A stretch of 64,000 nucleotides of DNA, from assembly GCA_028829895.1 (NCBI GenBank), contig CM054179.1, positions 100,525,875 to 100,589,874 on the forward strand. Reading direction: 5' to 3'. Origin of the DNA: Sinotaia quadrata. Taxonomy: Eukaryota; Mollusca; Gastropoda; Architaenioglossa; Viviparidae. The position numbers and the translations under genes are program-made. Of this stretch, positions 10,917 to 23,400 are shown in pieces. Below the pieces are notes generated by a model that did no database searches, was not told the origin of the DNA, and saw only the letters and a list, made by a program, of their open reading frames with translations. Position 1 is the first letter of the stretch; every line of letters begins with the position of its first letter.

Positions 10917-13637
10917 TCAAACCCGGGAGTGACCGGTCATCTTGATTGCCTTCAGTAAACAAACATTACAAAGAATTTTCCTTTTATAAATTCCAGTGAC
11001 AGGTTATATGCGTTTTGTCCATAAGATTTAATTGTTTTTTTTATGTATATAGTATTGATTTTTACAGGTTATGTTTTATTCTTTTACAACGAAATTCTTT
11101 AATTAAGAAATAAATTGTCTTCGAAACAATTTTAATAATAGCTTGGAAAGAAATCACAGTGGTGGAATTGAAATGGTTGGTATTAAAAACAAAATAAAGG
11201 AAATAGAAATTATTTTTAAGTGTTTTGTTGCTATGGTAGTAAAGCACGAAAAGCAGACGCAGATAGCTGCACATTAAAAGACTGTTGTAGCCGTGTTTGT
11301 GTGTGTGGATGTGATTGTGTGCATGCGTGTGAATGTGTGTATATCTGTGTGTGACAGACTTCTAACTGAATTCTGTGTCACGTACTTCTGACCCACATCC
11401 GAAACTCGAATATCATATTCCAATTGAATTCCTTTGTTAGAACCCTCCCGTCGTGCACCAGCCAGCATGAGGAAAAAACACAATGAGTTCATCCCTTGTT
11501 ATGTAACTTTAGAAGACAGTCGAGAAAGTTCGGATCAACAAACATACCTCGTGATCTAGTCACGTGATGCATTCATGCACTACAATAAATACTCTTGACG
11601 CGGTAATATTCTTTACTCATAACGCAAACCGGCCGACACACCAGCTCTCGAGCACCTTAGTCGCTGAATATCTTGCTGAGTCAGAAAGGAACATAGGAAC
11701 CCGTGTCTTGTGCAGTAATTCTACTTTAAGAAGGTAACACAATGATATTGAATTTTACTATTTGTATTTTTGTATATGAATTTATGTATGTATTTTGTAC
11801 AATTCTCCTCCAAGCATACGTGATTTGATAGAATGACTGAAGCCTAAAGATTTAATTGTATATAAATTAATTGTAACCTTTTGACTTTAATTTGTATAAA
11901 CCTTAATTCTCTTGTGCCGCAGAACGTCTGTGCACGTTGTGAATTTCTATGTAATTCAGATGATTCTCTTGCATGTAATTTCATTGTTAATTCGTAAAGC
12001 GCTCATATTTAATTTGAATTATATTTTGTTCTCCCTGTATGAATTCCATTTTTGGTGAAGTAAATGTTTGGAAATTCATACGTTCATGTAATGTTAAAAA
12101 TAACACACATGTGAATTATATTGTATCTTTTATGAATATAAATATATTGTAAAAGACACGATAGATGAAGATCTAAGCTAAGCGCATTGTATCAGTCACG
12201 TGCTTGGATGATTTGCGAATGTAAACGCAAATCGCTCATAGAAACTACACTCTTATTTCATAACGGGTTCTTCTCTACCTTATAATACGTTCTACGTATT
12301 ATTGCCACCTTCGCATCACGTTGGGTGCGTGTTCCTCAACATTGGACGGACGACATTACAATTCCGTACTGCCTTGTTGATGGTGTTCTGCCATGACGAA
12401 ACCCTAGTGTAACAAGTCGAGAGACGACAAGTTATTGGAAAGTACGGATCGTACAGTGCAAGCGTCGCTTGATACGTGGAAGGATCGAACTGACCTTAGA
12501 CCACGTGTTCATCAAGACTACTAATAAGTACTAAGTCAGATAAGTAACTAACCTGAACTCTGAATCCATCGAATGTGCTGGCAAAAGTAACTTTCTCGAA
12601 CATTAACTTTCAAGCAGATTGAACTTGCCTTAGTTTAGATCTGAAGCTGTGTCTTCGTAATTGATTGTTAAATATTAACTATTAAATTCTTTTATTGTTA
12701 ATACCTCTTTCGTAGTGATTTTTATGCATATAGACCTAATCGTGGTTTGGATGGGGGATCGACTGAGCTAAATGTAACATTTTGAGTGCATAAAGATTTA
12801 AGAGAGTATTAACAGTTTCCAAGCCGGCTATTGTATACAAGTTGTCTGTTCGTGAATCTGTTTGTCTGTACTACAAAGGCGCATTTTCATATGAGACGAA
12901 AGATATGAGCAACCAGTCTGGAAAGAGGGGAAATTAATTTATCTAATTAAATTAAAGTTCTGTAAAATTCCTAAGCAGGGTCTTTAAATAAAAACTGGAC
13001 ATGTAACACTGTGCATGAGTGTGTGCTTGCATTGTGTTTGTGTGAATTTGTGTGAGTGAGTGAGTGTGCGTGCATTGTGTTTGTGTGAAATGTGAGTGAG
13101 AGTGAGTGTGTGCGTGTCTAAAAACAAGTGAAACTCAGACACACTAACTGAAAACGAACAATCTCCCAAATACATCCATGACAAGTCACCCCTCCCCCAA
13201 TAGATACATCCCTCATAGTCACCACCAAACACTCTCACCCCTCATTAAAAAAAAGATAGCACTTCGACATATCAATAAACTTTACTACGAACACCGAAAA
13301 TTTACTCAGACGGTTCAACAACAAAAAAACGACAAGAACAGGGCAGTCACCTTTAAACCTTGTCCATTTTCCTACAAACTCAACTCCTTTCACTCACTCA
13401 TGACCGTGTAAATAATGACCATCAATAATGAATCTGTCAACCACCAGCCCCTCACCTCCATACTGATACTCACTGACACTTGCCAACAACCTACAATCAA
13501 AATAAAATCCAAGAAATAACAGAAATCAGACTCCTTCTCAACCAACTCAACAAAAGGAACACCCACACAACTTTCCTATGGATCCCCAGCGATATAGTTA
13601 AACAAGGAAACGGAACAGCTGACAAAGGTGTCTAAAG
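10917..13637. other. 3' flank of gene A and gene-free spacer
   Basis: An AATAAA at 11109-11114 is the likely polyadenylation signal of gene A. GT-rich microsatellites lie at 11281-11350 and 13005-13115. The stretch from about 11497 (tgttatgtaact) to about 12770 has a more even composition, with AATAAA at 11584 and an 'ACCACGTGTTC' E-box near 12500. It could be an old LTR or a non-coding transcript, but I could not define its ends. No exon is supported. Confidence 0.4.
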
Positions 13638-13707
13638 CAGTGGTGCACTAACTTTTTGAGTCGGGGGCCACTATCTGACTTGTCGAAACCGTCGGGGGCC
13701 ACCACTG
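13638..13707. mobile_element. 70-bp hAT-type mini-element or terminal fragment
   Basis: The segment begins CAGTGGTGCACTAAC and ends GGGGGCCACCACTG, so its first and last eight bases (CAGTGGTG) are perfect inverted repeats. CAGTGGT... followed by a GGGCCAC word is typical of hAT transposon ends. The flanks are TCTAAAG on the left and CCTAAAG on the right, an imperfect target-site duplication. There is no coding capacity. It may be an extreme internal deletion or two termini brought together. Confidence 0.55.
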
Positions 13708-13734
13708 CCTAAAGGGAAACAACCCACGGTCTCC

Positions 13735-14480
13735 GCCCTCCTGGTAATTTTCTTTACTTGGGGGTTTATTACTTGGGGATACATGTGTTCTGCCGTACAA
13801 CTATTTATTCTTCATATTGTACTATTTCGTTTATTTGTGAGACGATTTACTTTTGATGTGGCACACTATCGGTTGTTGTTGGTGTTGTTATTTGTGACCT
13901 TCTTGACACTTGGGACTATTTTCTCGAATATTTGGATATTTTTGTTTTGTTTTAGAACACTTTACTTTTATTTTGGGACTGGGTTAAGTTTTTGTCATTT
14001 GGAACTGTTTTCTTCTTTCTAAATATATTTCCTTCAGTCTTCGACTGTTTCTTTCATCTCTGGACCTTTTGATTTTTGACTTATTTTACTTTATATTTTG
14101 ACCCCAGTTTTGTGTATCTTGGATCTATTTTAGTTTCTTTTTGTATCTTAGGGTGATTTTCTTTCTTTGAGTAAATTTCCTTTTATCTTGGAACCTTTTC
14201 TTTTCATCTTGGGCTATGCTCTCTTAGTACGATTTTGAAGTGAATTGAGATTATATATACTCTTGTATATATAGGGTGAGGGGAATATTGTTTTATATCT
14301 TGGGCCATTTGTCTTCTGCCTTAGACTATTTTCTTTTATCTTGAGATCAATTTCTTCTATATATTAGTACACCTTGTGTTTTAGGGAGTGTGCGTGAGCG
14401 TTTTCATTTCATTATAAACATTATGATAAATATATGATGCAGTTTGTTTGTTAATCAACTCCGAGTCAGACGCATTAAAC
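13735..14480. repeat. Second copy of the T-rich degenerate repeat at 1-1240
   Basis: It matches 1-470 phrase by phrase, and its tail 'ttttcatttcattataaaca' at 14400 matches 1155. It ends about 400 bp from the relic exon at 14870. The open frames inside are T-rich artefacts. Confidence 0.7.
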
Positions 14481-14869
14481 TTTAGAAAAGATGATTTGCT
14501 AGTAAAATTTAGGTATTTTAAAAATATGATGCAAAAGTTTTAATCATTGGATAAGCTTACAAATGCTGACAGTACACTAGTGAAATTTAGAAAAAAAAAT
14601 TTTTTATGTGCAAGTAAATTTACTTATTATATTCTTAAGTAAGTGTTTAGTTTTGGTAGGTGTTGTGCTTTGAAGTAAGCACTATTGCTGTACATGTATT
14701 AAATCCACAACGCAAAGAATTCAATCACATGCAACAACATGAAAGATTTAATCATATAAATAAATAAACACAACTCAGATGAATAATAAAGTCACTGAAT
14801 ATTTATTCTTAATTTTTAAAGATCGTGTAGTGAAGTCAATTAAGACGTCCATTTGCTCCAGGATTTTGT

Positions 14870-15061
14870 TTAAAAGGTAAGTCGGAAATCAACTCCTGCT
14901 TTCCAGCCACTAATTTCCCCACCCCGATCAACGGTGGCCCCAGCACTTAACCCAACACTGGCATCGCCCACGTTACCAAGCTTCCTCTCTAGACCCACAG
15001 TCCCGCCCACTTGACCACCTTGGTAATCGAATCCACGGTCAAAGTTCGCCTGGCCAGCCAC
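14870..15061 (-). pseudogene. Orphan last-exon fragment of a long-form paralog
   Basis: On the minus strand, 63 codons read AGQANFDRGFDYQGG ... GWKAGVDFRLTF then TAA. They align with the last 65-70 residues of gene A (GQANFDRKFDFQDGKLG ... GVGLVIKF). Homology starts abruptly. A TAA lies a few codons upstream in frame, and no acceptor of the family's phase-1 type abuts the homology, so the first half of the exon and all helical exons are missing. An AATAAA on the same strand (14802-14797) follows the stop. It lies 2.3 kb downstream of gene B's stop in the same orientation. Most likely it is the 3' remnant of a deleted long-form gene. An alternative terminal exon of gene B is less likely. Confidence 0.75.
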
Positions 15062-15175
15062 GGTGTGTAGGCATTAAAAGAATTACTATGATGCTTCCTG
15101 CCCTTGTCTAGAGTTGAAGGAACTTCCTAATGCTTATGCCCAGCAGTTCCTGCAAGCGTTTTTCTTTGTCCGTTA
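15062..15175. other. Junction between relic exon and 34-bp array
   Basis: It contains 'tgcttatgcccagcagttcc' at 15131. A related phrase (gcttacgccgagcagttcc) occurs at 30007 in the 3' flank of gene C, marking the duplicated flank. Confidence 0.5.
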
Positions 15176-15858
15176 GTTTTAGTGCCTGCAGGTTTTCTTC
15201 GTCTTTTGGCTTTTGTTTCTGCAATAGATTATTGTATTTCAGCTTTTGTTTCTGCAAGAGTTCTTTGTATTTTAGCTTTTACTCCCTGCAAGCTTTATTT
15301 ATAATTTAGCTTTTGTTCCCTGCAAGCTTTCTTTGTATTTTAGCTTTTACTCCCTGCAAGCTTTATTTATAATTTAGCTTTTGTTTCCTGCAAGCTTTCT
15401 TTGTATTTTAGCTTTTACTCCCTGCAAGCTTTATTTATAATTTAGCTTTTGTTCCCTGCAAGCTTTATTTGTAATTTAGCTTTTGTTCCCTGCAAGCTTT
15501 ATTTGTAATTTCGCTTTTGTTTCCTGCAAGCTTTCTTTGTAATTTAGCTTTTGTTCCCTGCAAGCTTTATTTGTATTTTAGCTTTTGCTCCCTGCAAACT
15601 TTATTTGTAATTTCGCTTTTGTTCCCCGCAAGCTTTATTTGTAATTTCGCTTTTGTTTCCTGCAAGCTTTCTTTGTAATTTAGCTTTTGTTCCCTGCAAG
15701 CTTTATTTGTAATTTAGCTTTTGTTCCCTGCAAGTTTTATTTGTATTTTAGCTTATTTTCCCTGCAGGCAGTGGCTTTATTTGCATTTTAGCTTATTTTC
15801 CCTGCAGGCTTTATTTGTATTTTAGCTTATTTTCCCTGCATGCCTTATTTGTATTTAG
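15176..15858. repeat. 34-bp minisatellite downstream of gene B
   Basis: About 20 copies of a 34-bp unit containing 'agctttatttgtaatttagc' and 'ttttgttccctgca'. Variants alternate between 'tttattt' and 'tttcttt'. The gene C flank has only two or three recognisable units (30040-30240), so the array expanded after the duplication. Confidence 0.9.
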
Positions 15859-17406
15859 CTTCCGTCTTTATTTCCATGTCCCACAGTATTTTGACTTCTG
15901 TTTCGATGACTGCTTCCCTTCCGGTTGATGTGCATCCATACTATTTTCGGGGATTTTATTCCATAGTTCTCACATGTTTCTATGTAGGATAAACTGCACG
16001 AGTGACTGACGTTTAATGAGATATTGCTGTGAAGTGATGTAAATGTAAACATCTTGTGATTATATTGATATGTTGGTATTTGATTGTTGTTTTAATAAGT
16101 TTATTGTTAAATTTAATAACCTTCTTGCACTTGTATTAAAACCGTACTTTAGGGTAATAGTTGATGGATGTGGGTTTGTTAAATATAAAATAAAAGATGG
16201 ATTTTTATTACTTTAGTAAGAAGTTTCCACCTGAAGAAACATAATGCGAGAGTAAAACGTCTATCTTATTATTGTGTAATGAGTAGAGATTTATGACACC
16301 CTTCAAGTGATAGAAAGTGTTGGTCTTGTGGGAGAATTATTAATAACTATAAATTAAGATTCTCGATCACTTGTAATTAGTACTGTGTTATTAATTAATA
16401 AATGATAAACATAACGAGTGAAGGGTGCCCGTAGAGGTGTCACACACCGTATGGAAACGAAATGTAATTCATTTGCTATTATTCCCACTTTTAAAACTCC
16501 CATATGTAAATCTTCATCCAGCTTACCAAATTTGATTTCACTTCATTTACATATGCACGATCTCTTTGTCGACCACAGTTGTCGCCATCGTGTTCCCATT
16601 ATTATGATCACCATTATTATTATTTCTTCTTCTTCTTCTTCTTCTTATTTTGATGATGATGATGATGATGATGTATATGGACTTTTGAGTTGATTAGTTT
16701 AGTCAATGCGGATTGGTTGTCTAAAATTTTGTGAGACAGTTTCCTATTGACTATAAATATAATAACAAGTTTTCTGCTACACTGTAACAAAGTTGTACGA
16801 TTCCACTCTCGGGGAAGAACAGCTTGTAGAAGTTAACAGCTTGATCCAACAGAGTTAAACAACGAACACTTTGAAATATATAGCTGCGACAGATATGACG
16901 CGGTAGCATTCCATTTTTATTTTAGGCTATTTATAGCAATTCAAGATGTTTCATAATTTTCTGCATAGCTTCAATGATTGTACTAACGTGTCACACGATT
17001 GTCGGACGTGCAACTGATACTGAGTGAACATCGTTTGCCTTTGCCTGCATCGTCAATTTGTAAAATACATATTAATCTCACACACTCTTGCTTACAAACA
17101 CTCATCCTGGGATTTTATTTTTAACTTGAAGAAAAAGAATACGTTTGTGTATTTTCCCTTTCTGTTTACTTCTTTCGAAAAGGTCAAAATTAATGGGCCG
17201 TACACACTCTCTAGTGAGTCTAGTCTAACTAGATAATAACTAGTCGACAATTATCGAACAATGTAATGAATACATATATTACATTTGTATTATTTTCGAA
17301 ATATCATACCCGTTTATCACAGCTTTAGCTACATCAACAAAAAATGTCTTAGTTCTTCTTTAAAAATAAAAAAATAAAAACGATTGCTTCCCCAGGTATT
17401 TTAGCT
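15859..17406. other. 3' flank of gene B, duplicated at 29420-31600
   Basis: 'gtgaagtgatgtaaatgt' at 16031 recurs at 29433. 'aattattaata', 'ataaattaagat' and 'cacttgtaattag' at 16336-16380 recur at 29740-29782. The segment 16700-17000 recurs at 31010-31300. These matches fix the left part of the B/C duplication unit. No independent gene is visible; the 16418-16693 frame is a short unsupported ORF ending in GAT repeats. Confidence 0.6.
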
Positions 17407-20400
17407 TTAAAATTTGACGGTGACTCCTACATTTGCGCTCCATCCGCCGCTTGAACTCCACCCCACTCCGGCATTTACTGATGCTTGACGGGTCACGCGG
17501 ATCGGTCTGGGATAGAAAGTGTATTTGCCTTGAAAGCTCTTCCATTTTACACCCGCCGCGTCATCTATGCTGAAGCCATCGCCTATTGGTCTCACTGGCT
17601 TTTCCTCGCGTCCACTGAGCTCGCCATATTGTTTCTTCAGTGCAGCTACTTCCGTCACAACCTCATCTAAAGGAATAAATATGAACAGTCTGGCATTCAG
17701 TGGCGTGGTTATTGACATAGTATTGATAGTTTATTATCTGACTGCATATGTCACGTGAAGCTGCATTCTCTAAATTTGATCGAACAAAACTTTTTTTTAA
17801 AAATTATGTACACTAAAATATCATAACCTAGGCATTTTTGTGCAAGACACAATGCAGTCAGAAGAGATGGCAATGAAATATAAGAAAACAAGGAAAAAAA
17901 CAGGAAAGTGGGAGAGAAAAATAAATAAAATGACCGCAGTAACCTTTTCACTTTTATCAGTTTCAAAAGATGTTATTATATTTTAATTCTGTTGCCATAG
18001 TTTCACTATTATAATATTTTTTTGTAGCAAAGTATTTTCAAGAACAATAAAAATTAAATAGTTTGACAGAGATACTGAGAAAATGGGGGAAATGAAAACA
18101 GAGATAAAGACTCAAGGACACCAAGGATAGAAAAGAAGGAAATAAAAAGGAAGGAAATGCTCAAGAAAACAGAAGCGAGAATGGATGGATGGGTGGGTGG
18201 GTGGGTAGTGGGTTTCGGTGGACTGATGGTGAACTTGAAAGTACGGATGTGTTGGAGGATGAATGAATGAATGTTGAAATGCATTCGAAAGTTAATTACT
18301 TAAGTCAGTCCTGACTCTCGCTAACATGATGTTACCCTTACATTTTTGGTACAAGTCTATTGGCACAGTGATCGATCTCTAAGACTCATTCAGATGTATT
18401 GAACTCTTGTTCAGGCAATAACGATAGTTGTCTAAGTGAGATATCAAATGATCAATTTCAGATATCATTGTGAAAAGTCTGGTTCTGGCATCAGATACTG
18501 AAGTACTTTCACAGGTGTTAATTATAAAAATTTTATAGATGCGGCTTGAGAACCAGCTTCATAGCATAAATTGACATTGCTTGATAACCTGCTTCATAAA
18601 CTGTTGTAAAACTATTAGTTACATATAACAAGCTCTACAACGTGATCACCTACCTGAATATATGCTTGATAATCTAGTTTATCAACTGGATTCATAACGT
18701 GCTTCATAACGTGTATAATAATTCGCTTGATAACGGGTTCGATAATGTGCTTTAATATCTTGGTAACACTCTTGAATGCATGGTTATAATGCACTTCGTA
18801 ACGTTTAAGAACACGCTAGAGATAATATGCTTGGTAACTGTACGTCTGCTTGGCAAGAATAGACGTTTCGAATACAACTCTTTGGGACAGAAGCTATGTC
18901 AAGTTGTTGAGTCTTATATTATCTTATTTGGATGTGGGATCTGGACAGAGACAACGGTAGTGCCTCAGCGTCATTCCCAGGTTTGACTTCAGAGAGGGGA
19001 TTACTCTAAAAGTGGGAAAGCACCATTATTGTCCTCGGTGCAGAAGATGCGCGCGCGTGCGTGTGTGTGTGTGTGTGTGTGTGCGCGCGCACGCACGTGT
19101 GTCTGGCTTTATTTATTAATAAAAAATTATTCCTATTATACTCATACCTGACATCTTATGACACTGACACCTTATGACACTGACATCTTATGACTCTGAC
19201 ACCTTATGACACTGACACCGTATGACACCGACATCTTATGACACTGACACCTTATGACACTGACATCTTATGACTCTGACACCTTATGACACTGACACCG
19301 TATGACACCGACATCTTATGACACTGACACCTTATGACACTGACATCTTATGACACTGACAAATATTTTCATTCCAATCACTAAGGCAGGCAACAACGTC
19401 AACTAAAGGTGGAGGTGATGGACGTAGTACTAATAGCGAAACTGCTTCAGCTACTTCTACCATTGCTACTTACTTACCGCCTCTTAGACCTACACTGCTG
19501 CCATACTGCTAGGTAAACTACTACTGTGACTATAAAAATTACTACTGCTACCACTACTAGTATTATTACTGCAATCATTACCACTACTGCCACAGTCGTT
19601 TGTGGTATGGACCCTTCTTTTGTCTTCTATAGTATGTGTGTGCGTATGTGCATTGTGTATTGCGTGTGTTCGTGCTCATGTGTGTGCGTGCGTGTATGTG
19701 TGTTTATGTATGTATAGATTAGACAGATAGATACGCGCGCGCACATACATACAAACAGATATAAGTGAAGATGTAGTAGAAATTCCAGATGAAAGTATTT
19801 TAGATTGTTTCTATGACCTACTTACCAGAATTCTGAATAATGAGCACAGAGGCATTCGTGCCAAAGACCATGGCTGCGAGGTACGGGGACACGTCACGTG
19901 ACAGCGTAAGTTCATCTACGTCAGACAAAAAGAAATCCGTGTTCATTGTTTGTACAATGAGAAACAAAATCTCTGTTTAATGGCTGATTAAAGATATGTA
20001 ATTACGTGGAAACTGCATCTTTACAGTCGAAATTGACATATCACACAGATAAGGAGGTGTATCATAAACTATTAACAAAGAAATATTTATGTTATGTAAA
20101 TTTAAAGTACTATGTTAGTATTAATGATCTGGGTAGAGAGCTTTTTAAAAAAAAATAAAAATGCAAAATGTGAAATAGTTTTCTCACCACAAGACAAAGT
20201 GCTTGCACATATCTTATGAAAACAGAATATACCTGAATGCATTGTTAAAATAAAAAGCATAAAAGTGCAATGACAAGAACACTCTAAGCAGCAATCATGA
20301 AGTAGATGACCTATTCAGTTTTTTTTAAAAACCCACAATTTTTGTCTTTCGTGGATGTTTTCATCATGTTATGTGCACTGCGATTCCATCAGGTAATACC

Positions 20401-23400
20401 TCCCTGTCATCTAGGCCTAATGCCTTGAGGCGCTGATTCACATTAAAGGCTTATAAATTTACTTACTTAATTTTATGTGCCTGTGTAAATTTCTATTGAT
20501 AGAACATATTGTTTATCACCATATTAGATTCTGTTACTCGGAAAATAAATATGTCAGCCCAGTAGGATTATTTCGAAAGTGTCATACCTTCCAACTGTTG
20601 TGTCACGTGCTCCAAAAATGCCAGGCACAGTGACAACCGCGAGCTGACGACCGCTATGGGATCTGTCGAAAAAATAATATTGACTTGAAACGTTGGGAAA
20701 GGTACAAGACGAATTGTTTAGTAGAATAATTAGTCTCAAATTTAAAATGGACAAACAAAAATATACTCTGTGATTGCAAAACAACAAACATTTACACACA
20801 ACCCCCCGAGAAATTCTTTCTCATGACGTCACTCACCCTCAGCCAATAGGAGGCCCAAAATTTCGTGACTGCCGATTCCTGCAGCCGCCATTTTGATCAC
20901 GGCTTGTGTTTGACACTCAGAAACTACAGCACAAGAAAATAGGTTGAACTCAAATTTATTTTAAACTGAGATGACATTTACGATGTGGAAGGTGAGTGTC
21001 AAATGATTTTAAGAACTAATCTTTACATCAAAATAAACATTCCAGGCAAACAGATAAATATTATGGCTGAAAAAGTTATTTACATATAATGGAAACGTTT
21101 GTATACAACAATAAATTACCTGTATAAATATTTTTATCACCATCTAAAATCAAATTGTCGAATACAACAGTGCCACAACCATCAATTTATCGAAACCTTG
21201 TTTTAATTCGATTTCATTTGAAGCATGTATAATACGGAACTATAAAAATAATTGCGCCCTCCCCCCCCCCCAATAAGACAAATAAAATACAAAGATATGA
21301 AGTGAGACAATGTTCCTCTATAATGTGGTGAAATAATAAAAATTTTATAAATATGTTGTTTCGAAAACTTGTGTAGCTGGCTGAATTCTTTTTCTTTTTA
21401 ATATTAAATGGTTTCGTGATATTAATTTTGCCTTTGGATCAAAATGTGTTCACAAGAAGACAGCGTTTATTACCACAAATGCGGTTTCTTTCTCAAGGAC
21501 AACTCAAGGCACTCCAATACGTACAACAGAGAGAGTTTTGATGAATATCTGTCATAATCTTTGGAGATAAATTAGGCACATATATCTGCCTACCCAAACC
21601 GAGCAGGCAAGGGTAATAACGAGAGTGGGCGAGCTAGTGCGGTCTTAGTGCAACTACGTCTTCTGGGAATTAAGTTCAATTCCAGCATAGAGCGGTGTAG
21701 CTGACATGAATTGTTATTTAAGTTCAATTCCAGCATAGAGCGGTGTAGCTGACATGAATTGTTATTTAAGTTCAATTCCAGCATAGAGCGGTGTAGCTGA
21801 CATGCATTGTCACTAAGTTCCACACTAGAATTCAGCAATTGACAATTAATGATTCCTCAGTTCAGTGATGTTCAAGTATTGAACTACTGTGGTGTCTGGC
21901 ATTTATCTTTCTTTTGTAAAACGACAGAGATGGCACTACCTTCGTGCTCAGAAACGTCAAAGATTTCTTAGTTAAGTTCGGCATTGGTTTGTCACGATTA
22001 TTACTGGTGTGGTAGTTGAGTCGGAAATATGTATATGTTAGGATAAAAGTTTGAAGTATTTTAAAAAAAATTATATAGACATTTATGTATATGAGATATT
22101 GCATACTGTTATATTTTACTTACATTGTCTGAAGTTCACTTTCACGTAAAACTTTTTAAAGCGGGAGTAAATAATTGTTACAATAATTAATTTCTTATTT
22201 TGTATGTGAAAATGATTTGCGTTACACTATTTGAATATCCACATTAACATTTTCGCGCCAAAAGTTAATTTTAAAATAAATCATGAAGTATATAGGATTG
22301 AATGGCAGAAGAAAATCCCAAGTAATTTATTAATGCAAGGGAGACAATGGGGATGTACGTGCTGCACAAAGTACAACTTACTTTGGTCTGGAATCTGGCC
22401 CAGCAGTTGTGAGACCGACGTCTGAAGGTTCAAGATATTCATTTTCAGCAAGCCTAAAGATATTCCTGAAAAATATCGCAAATATTATTGTCATAAATGT
22501 GTAAGTATAATAAACAATTACAATAAACAATTAACAGTCCTATAAGCATGCATTATTAAATAAATATTCACACAATTATATTTAAAACAGAGCCACGCAA
22601 ATGTTCATTATTATTACAATCACCATAACGTAGTCACATAAACAAATAAAACATAAAATGAACAAATGGTTTAAATATTTAAATATAATAAATGTCAATA
22701 GAAACAAGAATAAATATAACGAACAATACTAAATAATCGAAAGAGTAAGTGCTACTCTCACCCTCTTTTGCAAACAAAAAGTAATAAACATTCAGAAAAA
22801 AAACACGTCATTAAATAATCAGACATACATTCATTACACTTAATAAACAAGCACAGAATCGTGAAACTAGCCACAAATATATATATATCACAAACGTTTA
22901 CGCTTTAAGTCAAAATCCCAAATATAAATAATAAATAAATTTTGAAATAACACTCACACGTTATAATCTTATAAAAAGAGGGAAAATAAATTTGCTATAC
23001 ACATTATTATTTTTCTTTGATTGGTTTACAGATGTTCGAGTATGTTCAGTACGGATGATCGACCACACTCACATAGACAACATGCATTCACATAAGAGAA
23101 AGATAACTCGCAATCATACAGAGAGAAACATAACTCGCAGTCATTCACAAAGAAATTCAACTAGCAATCGCACAGAGAGAAAATCAACTCGCAATAAATC
23201 ACAGAGAGAAAGAAAACTCGCAATCATACAGAGAGAAACATAACTCGCAGTCATTCACAAAGAAATTCAACTAGCAATCGCACAGAGAGAAAATCAACTC
23301 GCAATTAATCACAGAGAAAGACAACTCGCAAACAATCACAGAGAAAGTCAACACCCAACACACGTGACAGTCAGCAGACTGACACCATGTAAAATGCTCA

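Noticed and set aside
11497..12770. Solo LTR (TG...CA ends, AATAAA, even composition)
   Set aside because: No matching target-site duplication or second copy could be found, and the ends are uncertain.
15176..15858. Possible CRISPR-like array of regularly spaced repeats
   Set aside because: Units are contiguous without unique spacers, variants are diverged, and the genome is eukaryotic.
17407..17718. Reading the gene B last exon as a 103-aa stand-alone protein from the ATG at 17718
   Set aside because: The part above 17666 is intron; the phase-1 acceptor 'attcctttag' and the match to A, C and D show it is a terminal exon.
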